From positions 62,001 through 126,000 of the forward strand of contig JACCIC010000358.1 of assembly GCA_018907035.1 (NCBI GenBank): 64,000 nucleotides of DNA, given 5' to 3'. This stretch comes from Sycobia sp. Sy_11 (taxonomy: Eukaryota > Arthropoda > Insecta > Hymenoptera > Epichrysomallidae). Position numbers and translations under genes: made by a program. Positions 11,146 through 23,204 of this stretch are shown here, piece after piece. The notes beneath the pieces were generated by a model. That model ran no database searches and was not told the origin of the DNA. It saw only the letters and a list, made by a program, of their open reading frames with translations. Position 1 is the first letter of the stretch. Every line of letters starts with the position of its first letter.

Positions 11146-12464
11146 CGCCACCGTGGATTCATACTGACCCTATGTTTTGGCGGTGCCGATCCCAAGCCCG
11201 GATAAAGGAGGAGGGAGTACGCTACAACAACTAGACAACACTGACACATCAAACAACATAACACCTGGCAAAGGAAGGGGTAACCATCGCCACGCTCGCG
11301 TGTGACGGTTTCGGCTCGGTTACAGGACGGCTAGCACAGAGTCGACGAGCTTGACAGACTGAAAAATGGGGGAGTACTGGCAATGCTAGTACAGCCGTCA
11401 TTGAGTAAGACTGTAGGCGTCATATCTAGCGAGGGAGCTCTATAAACGGGTTACACACACCTCGCATATAAAGATTCGGGTACCACGCAGCTCGGAAATT
11501 CTGTAGAGTAGTTCGAGCAGCGGGAGCGAGACACGGAGTGAAGCCGAGCAAGCACGGAGTGGATGAACTCTACAGGCCCTGAAAGGCACGGGCGCGACTG
11601 GAACTACCAGCTCGTGCGCGGCCGACTAGGGGCCTGCTGTGCGCCATCGTCTGGCGCGGGGTCCTATAAACGGATATCTTCCCGAATATAAAGATGTGTG
11701 CGCCACGTCCAAGGAGCCCTCTCATAAGGTTAATCGAGTTGCGAGAGTGAAGCACGGAGCGGCATTCTGGTACTGGGTAGGGGCGACATTCGCACGGGCT
11801 CTGGCTGGGGACACCCTCCACTGCTCACTACACTTATGCAAGCATAACCCAACTCACGCACTTCACAATTTTTGCCACCCACGCCTCTATTCTCTAAACA
11901 AGAGCGGAATGGAAGGGGCGGGCTTCTTTCTGATCTGTAAGGGCGGTTCACGACGCTTGCGTCGCTTATCAATGGATGCAGATCAAATCTTCTCGTCTGA
12001 TCGTTCCCCCTTGGCTTTGTCAGGGAGGTAAAAAGGGCTCCAAACGGAGCTAAAGACGGTCCATCGCACTTGCCGAGCGTTACATGCCTGGGAGCTGCCA
12101 AAGGGAGATCCTGGGTGGGGAGGGGAGTCTTCAGGTTGCGTGCTTGGACGATCCGAACCAGCTTTGGCTCCTGCTGACGACAAGACGGGCGGCTGGGCAC
12201 CTAGCCAGCACCAGTCATTCGCCATTGGCGAGTGCATCCTGAGTCTGCCGGAAACACTCCAGAGAGTAGAGCACCTTATTGTTGGGGTGTGAAGCTCGAG
12301 AGAGCGGAGGTGGGCTAGCGTGTCGGGGCGTGCTATATCCCCCGACTCTGTAAAAGAGCCTTATATGAAGGTCCAAACCAGAATGACTCCTACAGGCAAG
12401 TGTTATGGAGTCATTTTGGCGAGCTCGTCGTTGAAGCGTCCATGGAGGCTGGCCTCGTGGGGGG

Positions 12465-13850
12465 ATGAAAACTAAAGAAAGAAGTATGGGCAGTGTTAAC
12501 AACAAAAAAGAAGATGTGAAGAAAGTGAAGAAGCAGGAGACGGACCAGAAGAGTACGGGGGTGAACAGCCTGGATGTCCCCCGTACGGTCAGTAACGCCA
12601 AAGCTGACAGCGCTGCTGGTGCAGCAAGTCATGGCAGCACAATTGTGTATGATCACGATAAAGCTCTCATCGACTCCATACAAAATTTGTTCAGAATGAT
12701 GATGGAGTCGATGAAAAGGCAAAAAAACGTGAATAATATAATAAAGGAGAGGCTTCCGGCTTTACAAGGCCAATTCGAGGAGCTCGTAAGCAGAAGGCGC
12801 CTCAGAGCACCGCGCCTACATACCCCGAAGTTGCCGAGACCATAGAAGGCCAGAAGAGACATCCTTCTACCTCTCCAACGGAATTACCTGAGGGGGGGGG
12901 CGAAAGAAGAAGAAAAGAAAGAAATGACGGACCATTCAAAGAAGAAGATACGGCTGCCAAATCAAACCGTGGGGATGAGCCACAGCCTGAGCAAGGCTGG
13001 AAGAATATCCCCACTAGGCAAGAAAAAAGAGTAGCCAAAAAAAGAAACAGATAAAAAGAAGTTAAATGTAAAGGGGGACACCAAATCTGGAGAGGGCCCC
13101 ACCAAATCGAAAGGTAAAATAGGAAGAAGGGCAAGACCTGAGGCGCTACTTAAGCCCGCGGAGGGAAAGACCTACGCGAAAATTCTTGGAGGGATCCGCC
13201 ATAAGGTCAACCCCTCGCAACCTGGACTCACTATCAGGGACATCCGTCGAATATTAAACGACGATGTCCTGATCGAGTTTAAGAAGGCTTCGGCGGAGGG
13301 CAAGGAGGGCTTTACTAACGCCCTCAACGAAGCCGTTGGGTAAAATGCGGCACTTCGCGTTCTGATCCCCAAGACTATCTTGGAGATCAGAGACGTGGAT
13401 AGCTGCGCGACACTCGATGAAGTGAAGACAGCCCTCCTTGGCATCTTGCGGGACTATACTGGCCCCTTTGAGGTGAGGCTTACGAGGGAGAACAAAATCG
13501 GCAAATGACTAACCCTCGTGAGCCTCTCTGAAGAGGCTGGCCAGCGGCTACTGGAAGTCGGAATGGTGGACATTGGATGGGTCTTTTGCGGCTTCCGGTG
13601 GCGGGTCCAGGTCGAGCGCTGTTACAGATGTCTCGGCTATGGACACCGCGATTCGGGTTGCGATGGCCCAGACAGGAGCACAGCCTGCTTCCGGTGCAGG
13701 CAGCAGGGACACAAGGCGTCTGACTGTAGAAAGCCTCCACAGTATTTCCTCTGCCCGGGGACCACGCCCGCAGCGTTAAATCACATTGCGGGATCTGCGA
13801 CTTGCGCGGTATTCCGCGAAGCCCTTGCCAGATATCGCCAAAATGGTTAA
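12465..13850 (+). pseudogene. R1-type ORF1 (gag), frameshifted
   Basis: Relic of the nucleic-acid-binding ORF1 protein of the surrounding LINE. The N-terminal block (12465-12845) is lysine-rich and hydrophilic. A middle block (about 13150-13510) contains the conserved gag core (KTYAKILGGIRHKVNP, then IRDIRRIL, then FTNALNEAVG), followed by a nonsense codon near 13340 and LEIRDVDSCATLDEVK. The C-terminal block (13518-13850) has zinc knuckles CYRCLGYGHRDSGC and CFRCRQQGHKASDC plus a poor third. At least two frame changes separate the blocks. Its TAA (13848-13850) overlaps the ORF2 ATG (13843-13845) by eight bases, ATGGTTAA. Confidence 0.8.
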
Positions 13851-16691
13851 AGTCCTGCAGGCGAACCTGAATAGGAGTAGGACGGCGAGCGACCTCCTTA
13901 GACAGATCTGTCTTGAGAAGGACGCTGCCATCGTCATCTTCAGCGAACAATATCAAGATGGAGATGCGGAAGTCTGGTATCGCGACGACCTCGGTACTGC
14001 GGCGATTTGGATTTTTAACCCGCACCGCTTTCGTTTGGAGCGTCACGAATCTGGCCGCGGCTTCGTCTGGGTAAGGGTCAACAACGTAAATTACATCAGC
14101 TGCTATCTCACCCCGAATGAGGCCATCGGGGGTTTCCAATCTAAAATGGATGCCCTTGAGGATGCGGTAAGAGAAATGGAGGGGGAGCTGGTAGTGGCTG
14201 GGGATTTGAACAGCAAAGCTCTCGAGTGGGGGAACCCTTGCTGGACTAGGGGAAGACGAGTGATGGACATGGCATGCAGACTAGGTCTGGTTGTCTTAAA
14301 CTCCGGATCTACGTCGACCTTTCGGAGACTTGGCTACAGGGAGACCATCCCTGATGTATCCTTTGCGACGGAGATTCTGGCCGCACGAGTGCGGGACTGG
14401 CGGGTGATCGAAGACTATACAGCCAGCGATCAGCAATACATCACCTTCCGCGTTGGTGATGCCACGCCAGTCAGGGCAACAGTTAAACGTCGCCCAGCCA
14501 GATCAACCGTCGCGAGGATGGATCACGAGAAGTTTTTTCAGGCACTAGAACGCGGACAGCGCCTCCTAGTTGCAAGCAAGCGATACCGAGGAAATTCGCG
14601 GGTCGTGCTCGCCATCCGACTTATTGGTGGACGAACGAAATTGCGGAGCTGTGGCGGCAATGCATGCGACTGCGCCGCGTAGCCCAAAGGGCTCAAAGGC
14701 GCGACCGTGATGCGTCTCTTAGGATCGCCCAACATCTAATGGCGAAAAAGATTCTAAAGCGAGCTATCAAAGCTCGTAAACGCGGATGCTGGAAAATACT
14801 GGGAGAAGATCTGAACAACGATCCTTGGGGATTGGGGTATAAAATCATAGCCTGCAAATTAGGCATGTTCCGTAAAAGCATGCCTATGAGCGCGGAAGTG
14901 ATGGACGGTATCGTCCATGCCCTATTCCCTACTCATCCCAAACGAAGGTATGAGCTCCTGGTTTCCTAGGGACCTGAGGCACCGCCTTTCACAAGGGTGG
15001 AGCTAGAGAGAGCAGTGTGCTCTCTGAAGAACAAAAAGGCACCAGGACCGGACGGGATTCCGGCAGAATTATTGAAAGCGGTGGTACTGCACCATCCTGA
15101 ACTCTTGCTTGGCATGTATAACTCGTGCCTTCGCGCGGGAATATTTTATCCCTGCTGGAAGGAGGCGAGACTTGTACTGATAAGCAAGGGCAAAGGATCA
15201 TCTAGTGCTTCGTCTGCGTACAAACCCTTATGCATGCTAGACACCGCCGGGAAACTCCTGGAAAAGCTGGTGAGACCCCGTCTACAAACGGCGCTTTTTA
15301 CATCTGGTGACCTTTCCGAGAGACAGTATGGCTATCGGAGAGGGCGGTCAATCATAGATGCTATTCAGGAGGTAGTAGAGGCGGCCAGGACTACGGAGTG
15401 GGGGAATCACTTCTACCGACCTGTATGTCTTCTGGTGACACTCGATGTCAAAAACGTCTTCAACTTGGTTAGGTGGACAGACGTGCTGGGGGCACTGGAG
15501 AAGGACTTCAATGTACCTAAGTACCTACTCCAGATCATCGCAGATTATTTGAAGGACAGATCCATTCTGTACGAAACGGCAGAGGACTCTAAGCGAAAAG
15601 AGTTAACGTGTAGCGCGGCCCAAGGCTCCACCCTGGGTCCCGATCTATGGAATATTTCCTATGACGGGATCCTTCGGTTGAACATGCCGGAAGACTGCTC
15701 GCTGATCGGGTATGCAGATGATGTGGCAGCTGTTATTATTGCACGCAATATGACGCTGGCACAGACGCGCCTTGATCAGACCATGCACAGAATTCGCCAT
15801 TGAATGAGTAATCACGGGCTGGAAGTAGCAGAGGCGAAAACTGAGATTGTGCTCCTTACGAAGAAGCGCGTCCCCAGAGTGCAGCCGCTAATTATTGGAG
15901 AGATGTTGGTCCTGACCAAGGCATCTGTCAAGTACCTGGGGCTGATGCTAGATACGAAGCTCACCTTCTAGGAACATATTGAAGGTCGGCGGACAAGGCG
16001 GCGGTAGTGGCGGCCTCCCTTTGGAGGGTCATGGTCAACGTAGGAGGACCACGCCCCTGCATCAGGCAGCTGCTACTGCGAGCTGCTGAGTTCGTCATGC
16101 TTTACGGTGCCGAAGTCTGGGCCGATGCGCTGCAATACGAAAAGTATCGTAGGCGCATGGCGGCTGTACAGAGGAGATGCGCTCTTCGTGTAGCGTTTAT
16201 ACACTTTTTACACTATTCGTATCGCACGGTCTCGGAGGCCGCCTCCCTAGTGGTTGCCGGGGTGATCCTGGTAGACCTCCTGGCCCAGGAGCGAAAGTTC
16301 GTCCACCAAATGAACAGGACACTTCGCCAAGCCGAAGGGAAGCAGCAAGCCAGAGAGTGTTCGCTGGCTTGCTGGCAGAATAGGTGGGAGCAAGATACGC
16401 GCGGAAGGTGGACCGCCAGACTTATATGGGTGCTTCCGTGCATACTTGCACAAGATGGGCAAAGTCGCGGATCCAGGTTGTATATACTGTGGATCCGTAA
16501 AAGAAGATGCCCATCATATATTTTTTGTGTGCGGGCAGTGGGAGCAGCAGAGGGCGCTACTGGAAGAGGACGCTGGAAGGGTTGCCCCGAAAGGCATCGC
16601 CCCCCTGATGCTCTCCAGCGAGGAAACATGGGGAAGGGTTGCCTATTTCGTCGAGGATATCCTCAGGCGGAAGAAGGCGGACCTTCCCTAG
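13843..16691 (+). pseudogene. R1-type ORF2: endonuclease and reverse transcriptase
   Basis: Damaged polyprotein of the surrounding LINE. The endonuclease is open from 13843 to about 14680 (VLQANLNRSRTASDL, then VVAGDLNSKALEWGNP, then IPDVSFA). The usual SDH triad residue is replaced by Q in TASDQQYITF, a missing catalytic histidine. The reverse transcriptase lies about 14997-15803 (KKAPGPDGIPAELL, YGYRRGRSIIDAIQ, TLDVKN and GYADDVAAV). Nonsense codons follow at 15801 and near 15969, with frameshifts near 14670, 14970 and 16000. The C-terminal Cys/His motif (CIYCGSVKEDAHHIFFVC) is at about 16479-16535. R1-clade assignment rests on this domain order and the C-terminal motif. Confidence 0.85.
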
Positions 16692-16992
16692 TTTCTTCTA
16701 TTTTGCTGGGATATGGTGGTGCCCAAAGGCGAACATTCTGGTCCACTTTCCGAAGTAATGCCTAACGGCGATTTCCGGGGTGGGGAGTTGAGCCAGGGAG
16801 AGGAGGTCTCCTCGGTGGACGCCTGCCGACTCCGGCTTACAGCTCTTTTCAGAACTGCGGGAAGCAGTCGAGGGAATGCATCGAGAAGGTAGTTTTTTAG
16901 TGGGTATGCCTTTCTGTTGGTGATTCCCACATACCCGGAGACCTGTTCCCGAGATCCATAAAGGATTTTTCTCCTCCTCTATATAAAAAAAA

Positions 16993-17040
16993 TATTATTA
17001 TTATTATTATTATTATTATTAGTGTTATTATTAGTATTAT
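16993..17040. repeat. (ATT)n microsatellite, 3' flank of a LINE
   Basis: ATT units with GTT and AGT interruptions directly after the A-run of the LINE. It matches the trinucleotide at 11029-11140. Confidence 0.9.
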
Positions 17041-17282
17041 TCATATTTGTATTCATTACGTAACATTTATGCGACACTCCATATTTCTACTCCTGTCTTT
17101 CCCACCATACTTCATATTTTAAAAGGCGTTCAATAGATGTCGGTACGGAGTACACAAACAATACGGATCTCCCCTTTGCCGTATCTACTGCTCTTTTTGT
17201 CCTCCCTGCTGCTATGCAGGCTATTACAGTTTGCAGTTGATGGCAATTGGCAGCACTGTAAGCAGACCGCTGCCGGTAAGAA
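17041..17282 (+). promoter_or_regulatory. Probable promoter and 5' UTR of PNPT1
   Basis: This 242-bp stretch lies between the ATT repeat ending the R1-clade LINE and the PNPT1 start codon, and it is less AT-rich than the intergenic average. No clear TATA box was identified. The promoter must lie here or within the LINE's 3' end. Inference from position only. Confidence 0.4.
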
Positions 17283-20200
17283 ATGGCTGCTGTTAAATTA
17301 TTAAGACGAAATAAATTTATATTTGGTTATTATAAAAGAAGACAAGCAAATAATTATGTTTTACAAAGGTTATATTCACAAGATGTCTTAGATAATGATG
17401 AAGTTCTCATAACTTTTTCTAATGGGTGAGTTAAACTTATACTATTTTATATAACCTTTATGAATTTGAATATTGTTACTATTTACATTTTATTTTTACT
17501 AATACTTAAAGTAAATATTTTCATTTAAATTTGAATTATATTTCAGTGTTTGTGTATTATTGATCTTAGGAACAAATCAAAATTCAATTCTAATTCATTC
17601 AATAAAAAATAGTAAAATTTTGGCTTTTCTTATTCTTATGAGTTAAAATAATAAATTACACATTACTTAAATTATAATAGTAAAAATCTACTATATTTTA
17701 GTTGTAAAAATAATATTTCATTAAAAATCTACAATTTTTATAGATCATAGATTGTAAGATTCCTTATTTAACAGTCTTGAATTTGAATCACGATCACTAT
17801 GTTAAAATTTAGAGTTGTTTATAACATCTTGTAGTTTTAATTTATTACTTAATGTTCGATCCAAGGGATAAATAGATAAATGTCTTAGATATATTTTTTT
17901 TTAAATTATTTCTAGTTTGAATAAATATTACATCTATTATTAGATATCCTTAAATTTATTATATTAATAAATCACTTGTACTAAAAGATATTTACCCATT
18001 TAGGAAACAAATGACATTTTCGACGGGCAAATATGCTCGGTTGGCTGATGGTTGTGCTGTAGTAACATTAGGGGATACATCTGTTATGGTGACAGCTGTC
18101 AGTAAAACACAGCCAAGTGGTTCAAGCTCCTTTGTTCCCTTAATTGTAGATTATAAGCAAAAAGCTGCTGCTGCTGGTCGTATTCCAACTAATTTTTTTA
18201 GAAGAGAGCGTGGTCAAAATGAATATGAAATTTTAACAAGCAGATTTATTGATAGATCACTACGTCCATTATTTTCTCAAAAATATAATTATGATACTCA
18301 AGTAGTATGTAATACATTAGCAATAGATGGAGTTAATGATCCAGATGTACTTTCAATTAATGGAGCTTCTGCTGCATTAGCTGTATCAGATATTCCTTGG
18401 AATGGACCAGTTGGAGCTGTAAGAGTTGGTTTTATGAATAATGAAGTACTAATCAATCCAACAAGATATGAAATTCAAGAAAGTTCCTTAAATCTTATAA
18501 TAACTGCAACAAATCATAATTTAGTTGTAATGCTTGAAGGATGTGCAAATAATATCTTAGAACAAGAGTTAAGAAAGGCTTTAAAAGTTGGTGTAAAAGA
18601 ATGTCAATATATAGTTCAGGGAATACAGATGTTACAAAAAAAATTTGGAAAACAAAAGAGATTAATAGAACCTGCTATTTCACTTTCAGAAGAAATTATA
18701 GAATCTATAAAATCTCTTTCTGAGATGAAGCTTCGTGAAATATTTACAAACTTTAAATATGATAAGATATCCAGAGATAATGCTATTGCTAAACTTCGAG
18801 ATGACATATTAATATCGATGAAATCTAATTACTCAGATTTAGATGTTACAAAAGTCTTAGAAGAGTTTTCATCATTTAGCAAGTCAATATTTAGATCTCT
18901 TATATTTGAAAATAATAATAGGTTTGTATATAAAGTTGATATTTTATCAATATAAGATTAGTTTTGATTAATAATCTTGATAGGTGTGATGGGCGTGAAT
19001 TGACAGAGCTTAGAAACATCAAATGTCAGACAGATTTATTTAAACCTCTGCATGGTTCAGCATTATTCCAAAGAGGTCAAACTCAAGTTCTGTGTACAGT
19101 TACTCTTGATTCACCAGACAGTGCACTTAAAATGGATAATGTGACAATGATAGCAAGTGGTGTTAAAGAGAAAAATTTTTTTTTACATTATGAATTTCCA
19201 CCGTATGCCACTAATGAAACTGGAAGAACAGGACCTACAGGAAGAAGGGAAATAGGTCATGGAGCCTTAGCCGAAAAAGGTTTAAGAGCTGTACTTCCAA
19301 CAGATTATCCATTCACAGTTAGATTAACAAGTGAAGTTTTAGAATCTAATGGTAAGTTTCCTATAGCTTGAAAATGAAAATTCCTATTTTCATATTTTAA
19401 TATTTTCATATTTAAATATTTTCTTTAAATCTTGAAAATCTCATTTATATATAATATACAAACAATGTGATTATAATTATTTTATAATATATGAATAAAC
19501 TTACAATTTTAGATTATTTTTATACTTATCTCTTTACATAAACTCTGTATTTTTAACGAAAGTTCATACCTATAATTTATTCTTGTACTGTAAATGTATT
19601 TTGTATGATATTATATATTAAAGGATCGTCATCAATGGCTTCTATATGTGGTGGTAGTTTAGCTTTAATGGATGCTGGTGTTCCGATACAAACACCTGTT
19701 GCTGGGGTTGCTATGGGATTGATTACGAAATATGAAGAAAATAATCCAAAAAATATTGAAGATTATAGAATACTTACAGATTTATTAGTGAGTTTATTTG
19801 AAAGGCAAATAGCTGTTGCTAATTACAATATTTAATATAATATATTAATATTACTCAGGGTATAGAAGATTATTTAGGAGATATGGATTTTAAGATAGCT
19901 GGTTCAAGAAAAGGGTTTACAGCTTTACAAGCTGATATAAAAATTCCTGGGCTTCCCTTAAAAATTGTTATGGAAACTATTGCACGTGCTAGTGAAGCAA
20001 AAACACAAATATTAGGAATTATGAAAAGAACAATAGCTCAGCCAAGAATAAATAAAAAAGAGAATATGCCAGTTACTGAAAACATTGATATCCCTATTCA
20101 CTTTAAAGGAAAATTCATGGGTATTGGTGGAAGTAATATAAAAAAAATATTTGTTCAAACAGGAGTTCATGTAAGAATAAGTTAATTTATAAATATTTTA

Positions 20201-20836
20201 TAATCTTTTTTGTAATAATTACCATGAAAATTTATTATAAGAATTTTATATAACAAAAAAAAACAATAATAATAATAAAAAAAATAATAAAGTAAAGAGA
20301 AATTACAGAATAAAAATTCTACATATTTTTAAAAAACTAGTCATAAAATTCATAATTAGTTAAATAAATCCTGTAGCTTATGTATATGATAATGTAGTTT
20401 CTTAAATTGAAAATAAAAAGAATTTAATTATTAATATTTATTGTTCCAGATAAATCAAGAAGATGATACAAAATTTATTTTATTTGCCCCAAATCAATCA
20501 GCTATGAATGAAGCGAAAGAAATGATTGATCAGTTTCTTGTAATGAACCGTGAGCCAACATTAGAATTTGGTGGAATTTACACAGCTAAGATTGTGGAAA
20601 TAAAAGATATAGGTTTAATGGTTACAATTTATCCATCAATGCCACCAGCTCTTCTTCATAATTCTCAATTAGACCAAAGGCATATTAATCATCCAAGTGC
20701 GCTTGGTTTTGAGGTAGGACAAGAAATCCAAGTTAAATATTTTGGTAGAGATCCAGCTACTGGAGCTATGAGATTATCACGAAAAGTTCTTCAGGTGACA
20801 AACTTAAAAATGAAAAATTTTAGTGATACCTCTTGA
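17283..20836 (+). CDS. PNPT1: Mitochondrial polyribonucleotide nucleotidyltransferase (PNPase), six exons
   Basis: PNPase is a 3'-to-5' phosphorolytic exoribonuclease of the mitochondrial RNA degradosome. My splice model is 17283-17425, 18004-18921, 18984-19351, 19624-19787, 19859-20170 and 20450-20836. All introns are GT-AG and phases agree, giving 763 residues (human about 783). Residues 1-47 are basic and look like a mitochondrial targeting segment. The first RNase PH domain starts at about 50 ([19 protein letters not shown]), followed by the all-helical linker. The second RNase PH domain starts at about 355 ([12 protein letters not shown]). It holds [21 protein letters not shown] and the catalytic [13 protein letters not shown]535, D541 and K543 correspond to E. 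coli D486, D492 and K494. A KH domain ([10 protein letters not shown] near 619) and an S1 domain (about 675-747) follow. The second intron is only 62 bp. The gene looks intact. Confidence 0.96.
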
Positions 20837-22068
20837 AATCAAATTAAGTTGTTTTATATATTATATAGGAAATATATTATAAAATTAATTAAAAACTTTC
20901 TAATAATTGTCAATTGATAATATATCAAAACAATTTAACAAGACAGAATAGGCGTTTTAAATTTTTTTTTATAAAACTAAGTTAAGTAAAAATGTTTCAA
21001 CTCGAATTTTGTAGCAATTTGATAACATAGAATTGTAAATATTTTGTCAATTTTATAGTAAAAAAGGTATTTTAAGTAGGATAAACTAAATATGTATGAT
21101 GAAGCTAGTTACAAGAACACTAAATATAGATTTATATTAATATAGAACATAAATATTTTCTTTATTGTAAAAATTGTAAAATAATATTTGTTACAATAGC
21201 ATTAAAGATTTTATTAAAAAACTGTCAATTTTATTTTTCTTCTATTCTAAGATCTTGCTATTATGATTATAAGTATTAAATTTTATACTACTGCATAGTA
21301 TATCGATTCAAGGTTGTAAATTATACATATATTATACATATATTATTATAGTATTTTTAAGGCACAGGTGACTAGCCTACTTATACTATCTATTACTAAG
21401 GATAAGGTCATGCTGCAGGGAGCCTTGACCACGTTTCCCAGAGAAAGAAGTCTATGACTGTTCCTCAGATGAGAAAAAATGTATAAAGTAATTACATTAT
21501 AAATATTCTCAGTAGCTGCTTAGTAGCTATCAACAGCTTTGAAATAAACAAGAACTTTTCATTAGATATTTTTCATTCAGTTAAAGCAATAATTCCAATT
21601 ATATTTCATACCAAGTCTCTAAATCATTACAAATAAGTTATACCCATTCACGAACTGGTTTAGAATTTTCACAAGTATTTTTCAATCATATAAATTATGC
21701 AGTCTATTCATTCTATAATTATAGATTTTATTACTATCTCGGAAAGTATGCAAAGATGTAGTAGTCTATAATTTGTTTTTATTCTTTTAATATGCTGTAA
21801 AAAATAGATTGTTCAATATTAGTATCTAAGTAATATAATCAATAATTTGAACCATATATGTATACACCTGAAATATATTATACAATTGCACATGCATTAA
21901 AAATATCAAAAAATGCAATACCTTTTACAAAAAAATAGTAATTAGTAAATTGTTAATTATGCTCAAAATACTTTCAATACATGTAAACCAAATAAATGAC
22001 TGCCAATGCTGTCATCAAGGAAAATTGTAACATATATTTTTAGTGAAAAATAATGTTATAGTTGATTT
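20837..22068. other. Intergenic region between convergent genes
   Basis: AT-rich sequence between the 3' ends of PNPT1 and the MADF gene. The only block that stands out is 21361-21475, which is less AT-rich. On the minus strand it gives a 40-codon open stretch (NSHRLLSLGNVVKAPCSMT...) preceded by a pyrimidine-rich acceptor-like site. On the plus strand, GGTCA at about 21406 can pair with TGACC at about 21426. It could be a stray exon, a structured RNA or chance. Confidence 0.35.
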
Positions 22069-23204
22069 TCAGTGCAACTGAGGTGAAAAAATGATAATTA
22101 TAATATCTACTATTAATTTATTTCTTTGGTTTATGTCTTCCATATTCCATAGTCTGGTCATAACTTGATTTGTTAATGCAATGTTCTCAGTATAGCACTT
22201 ATATTTAGAAGGTTTATCCAACACTATTCCTGATAGTAAATCTTGCGTCTGAAAAATTATATTTTTAAAAGAATCAATGAAAAAAATGAAAGTTATTTAA
22301 TAAATATATATACATAGTTAAATACCTGGTTCCGAATATCTGAGTTTGTTCGAGTTGACGGCACTGTTAATGTATTAGTAAGATCAGTAAATGGCATTTC
22401 ATATGAAATGTCTTCATGAGCATCATTCTCATCTTTGCAATGTTCACCAGAAATATCTGATGCATCATTATCTTTTGATAATTGGTCATCAAAGGAATTT
22501 GATATTTCAATTTCCCTGTCACTATATTCATTGTCATTATGATTATCTTGGCATGATGAGGCAGTTGTAAACAAGAATTGCAAATTTTGGCTGACCCTTG
22601 ATTGACTTTTTCTGCTGAAAAAATAAAAATAAAAAAAAAACATTTTTACATATGAAAAAATCTAGAAAAAACTGATAAATGGTAATACACTTACTTACCT
22701 TTTTCTATGAACAATATAAGGATCCAAGAAATTAAGAACTTCTAACTCGTGACGTTTGGCTTTTTTATACTCTCCACTATCATTACATTTTTTTTGTTTT
22801 ACATATAATCTTCTCAATTTTTGGTATCTTATTTTGCATTCATCAACTAAAAATATTTAACAAAAAAGCAAAACATGAATTTATGTATTTCATTTGTAAT
22901 GAATTGAAATGGATGAAAATTACCAGTGATTTTTTTTTGCTTATATACCTGATAATTTCATCTCATCTGAAATATTCAACCAGTCCAAATCGTCATTGTA
23001 ATACTTTTTTTTTCTCTTACATTTACTGTTATATAAATTAGGTCGTTTTCGTATTGCTAAGCAAAGAGCTTGATCGAAAGTGGTGTCACGATACTTATCA
23101 ATACTAACTTTATTATCATCTTCAGAAGGTTTATTCAATAATGCTGATGTTGAAGCATTTGTTTTAGAATAATTTTGATGATCATGGGTTGAATTGAGAA
23201 ACAT
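22069..23204 (-). CDS. MADF-domain (probably MADF-BESS) nuclear protein, four exons
   Basis: MADF proteins are Myb/SANT-like DNA-binding regulators (Adf-1 family), and many carry a C-terminal BESS protein-interaction motif. Minus-strand exons: 22949-23204 (start ATG 23202-23204), 22699-22846, 22326-22614 and 22069-22248. All splice sites are GT-AG and phases agree, giving about 290 residues. The acceptor of exon three is a tandem CAGCAG, so a variant one residue shorter is possible. The MADF region is about residues 43-134: FDQALCLAIRKRPNLYNS, then the tryptophan of LDWLNISDEM, then CKIRYQKLRRLYVKQ, ending in LNFLDPYIVHRK. An acidic, serine-rich linker follows. The last 30 residues (NQVMTRLWNMEDINQRNKL) resemble a BESS motif only weakly. 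No frameshift or stop was seen. The target genes are unknown. Confidence 0.85.

Larger units (their letters stand above)
11141..16992 (+). mobile_element. R1-clade non-LTR retrotransposon in an (ATT)n tract
   Basis: A nearly full-length LINE of about 5.85 kb on the plus strand. It has a 5' UTR (about 11141-12460, including CGATCCCAAGCCCGGATAAA near 11190), a damaged ORF1 (gag), ORF2 with endonuclease and reverse transcriptase, and a 3' UTR ending in an A-run at 16984-16992. Both ends abut ATT repeats, so it probably inserted within that microsatellite. Base composition is far more GC-rich than the flanks. Frameshifts and nonsense codons in both ORFs show it is inactive. It differs in sequence from the R1-clade element at 6061..9720. 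Confidence 0.85.

Noticed and set aside
10945..11151. Open frames of poly-isoleucine or poly-tyrosine over the ATT tract
   Set aside because: Pure translation of a trinucleotide repeat.
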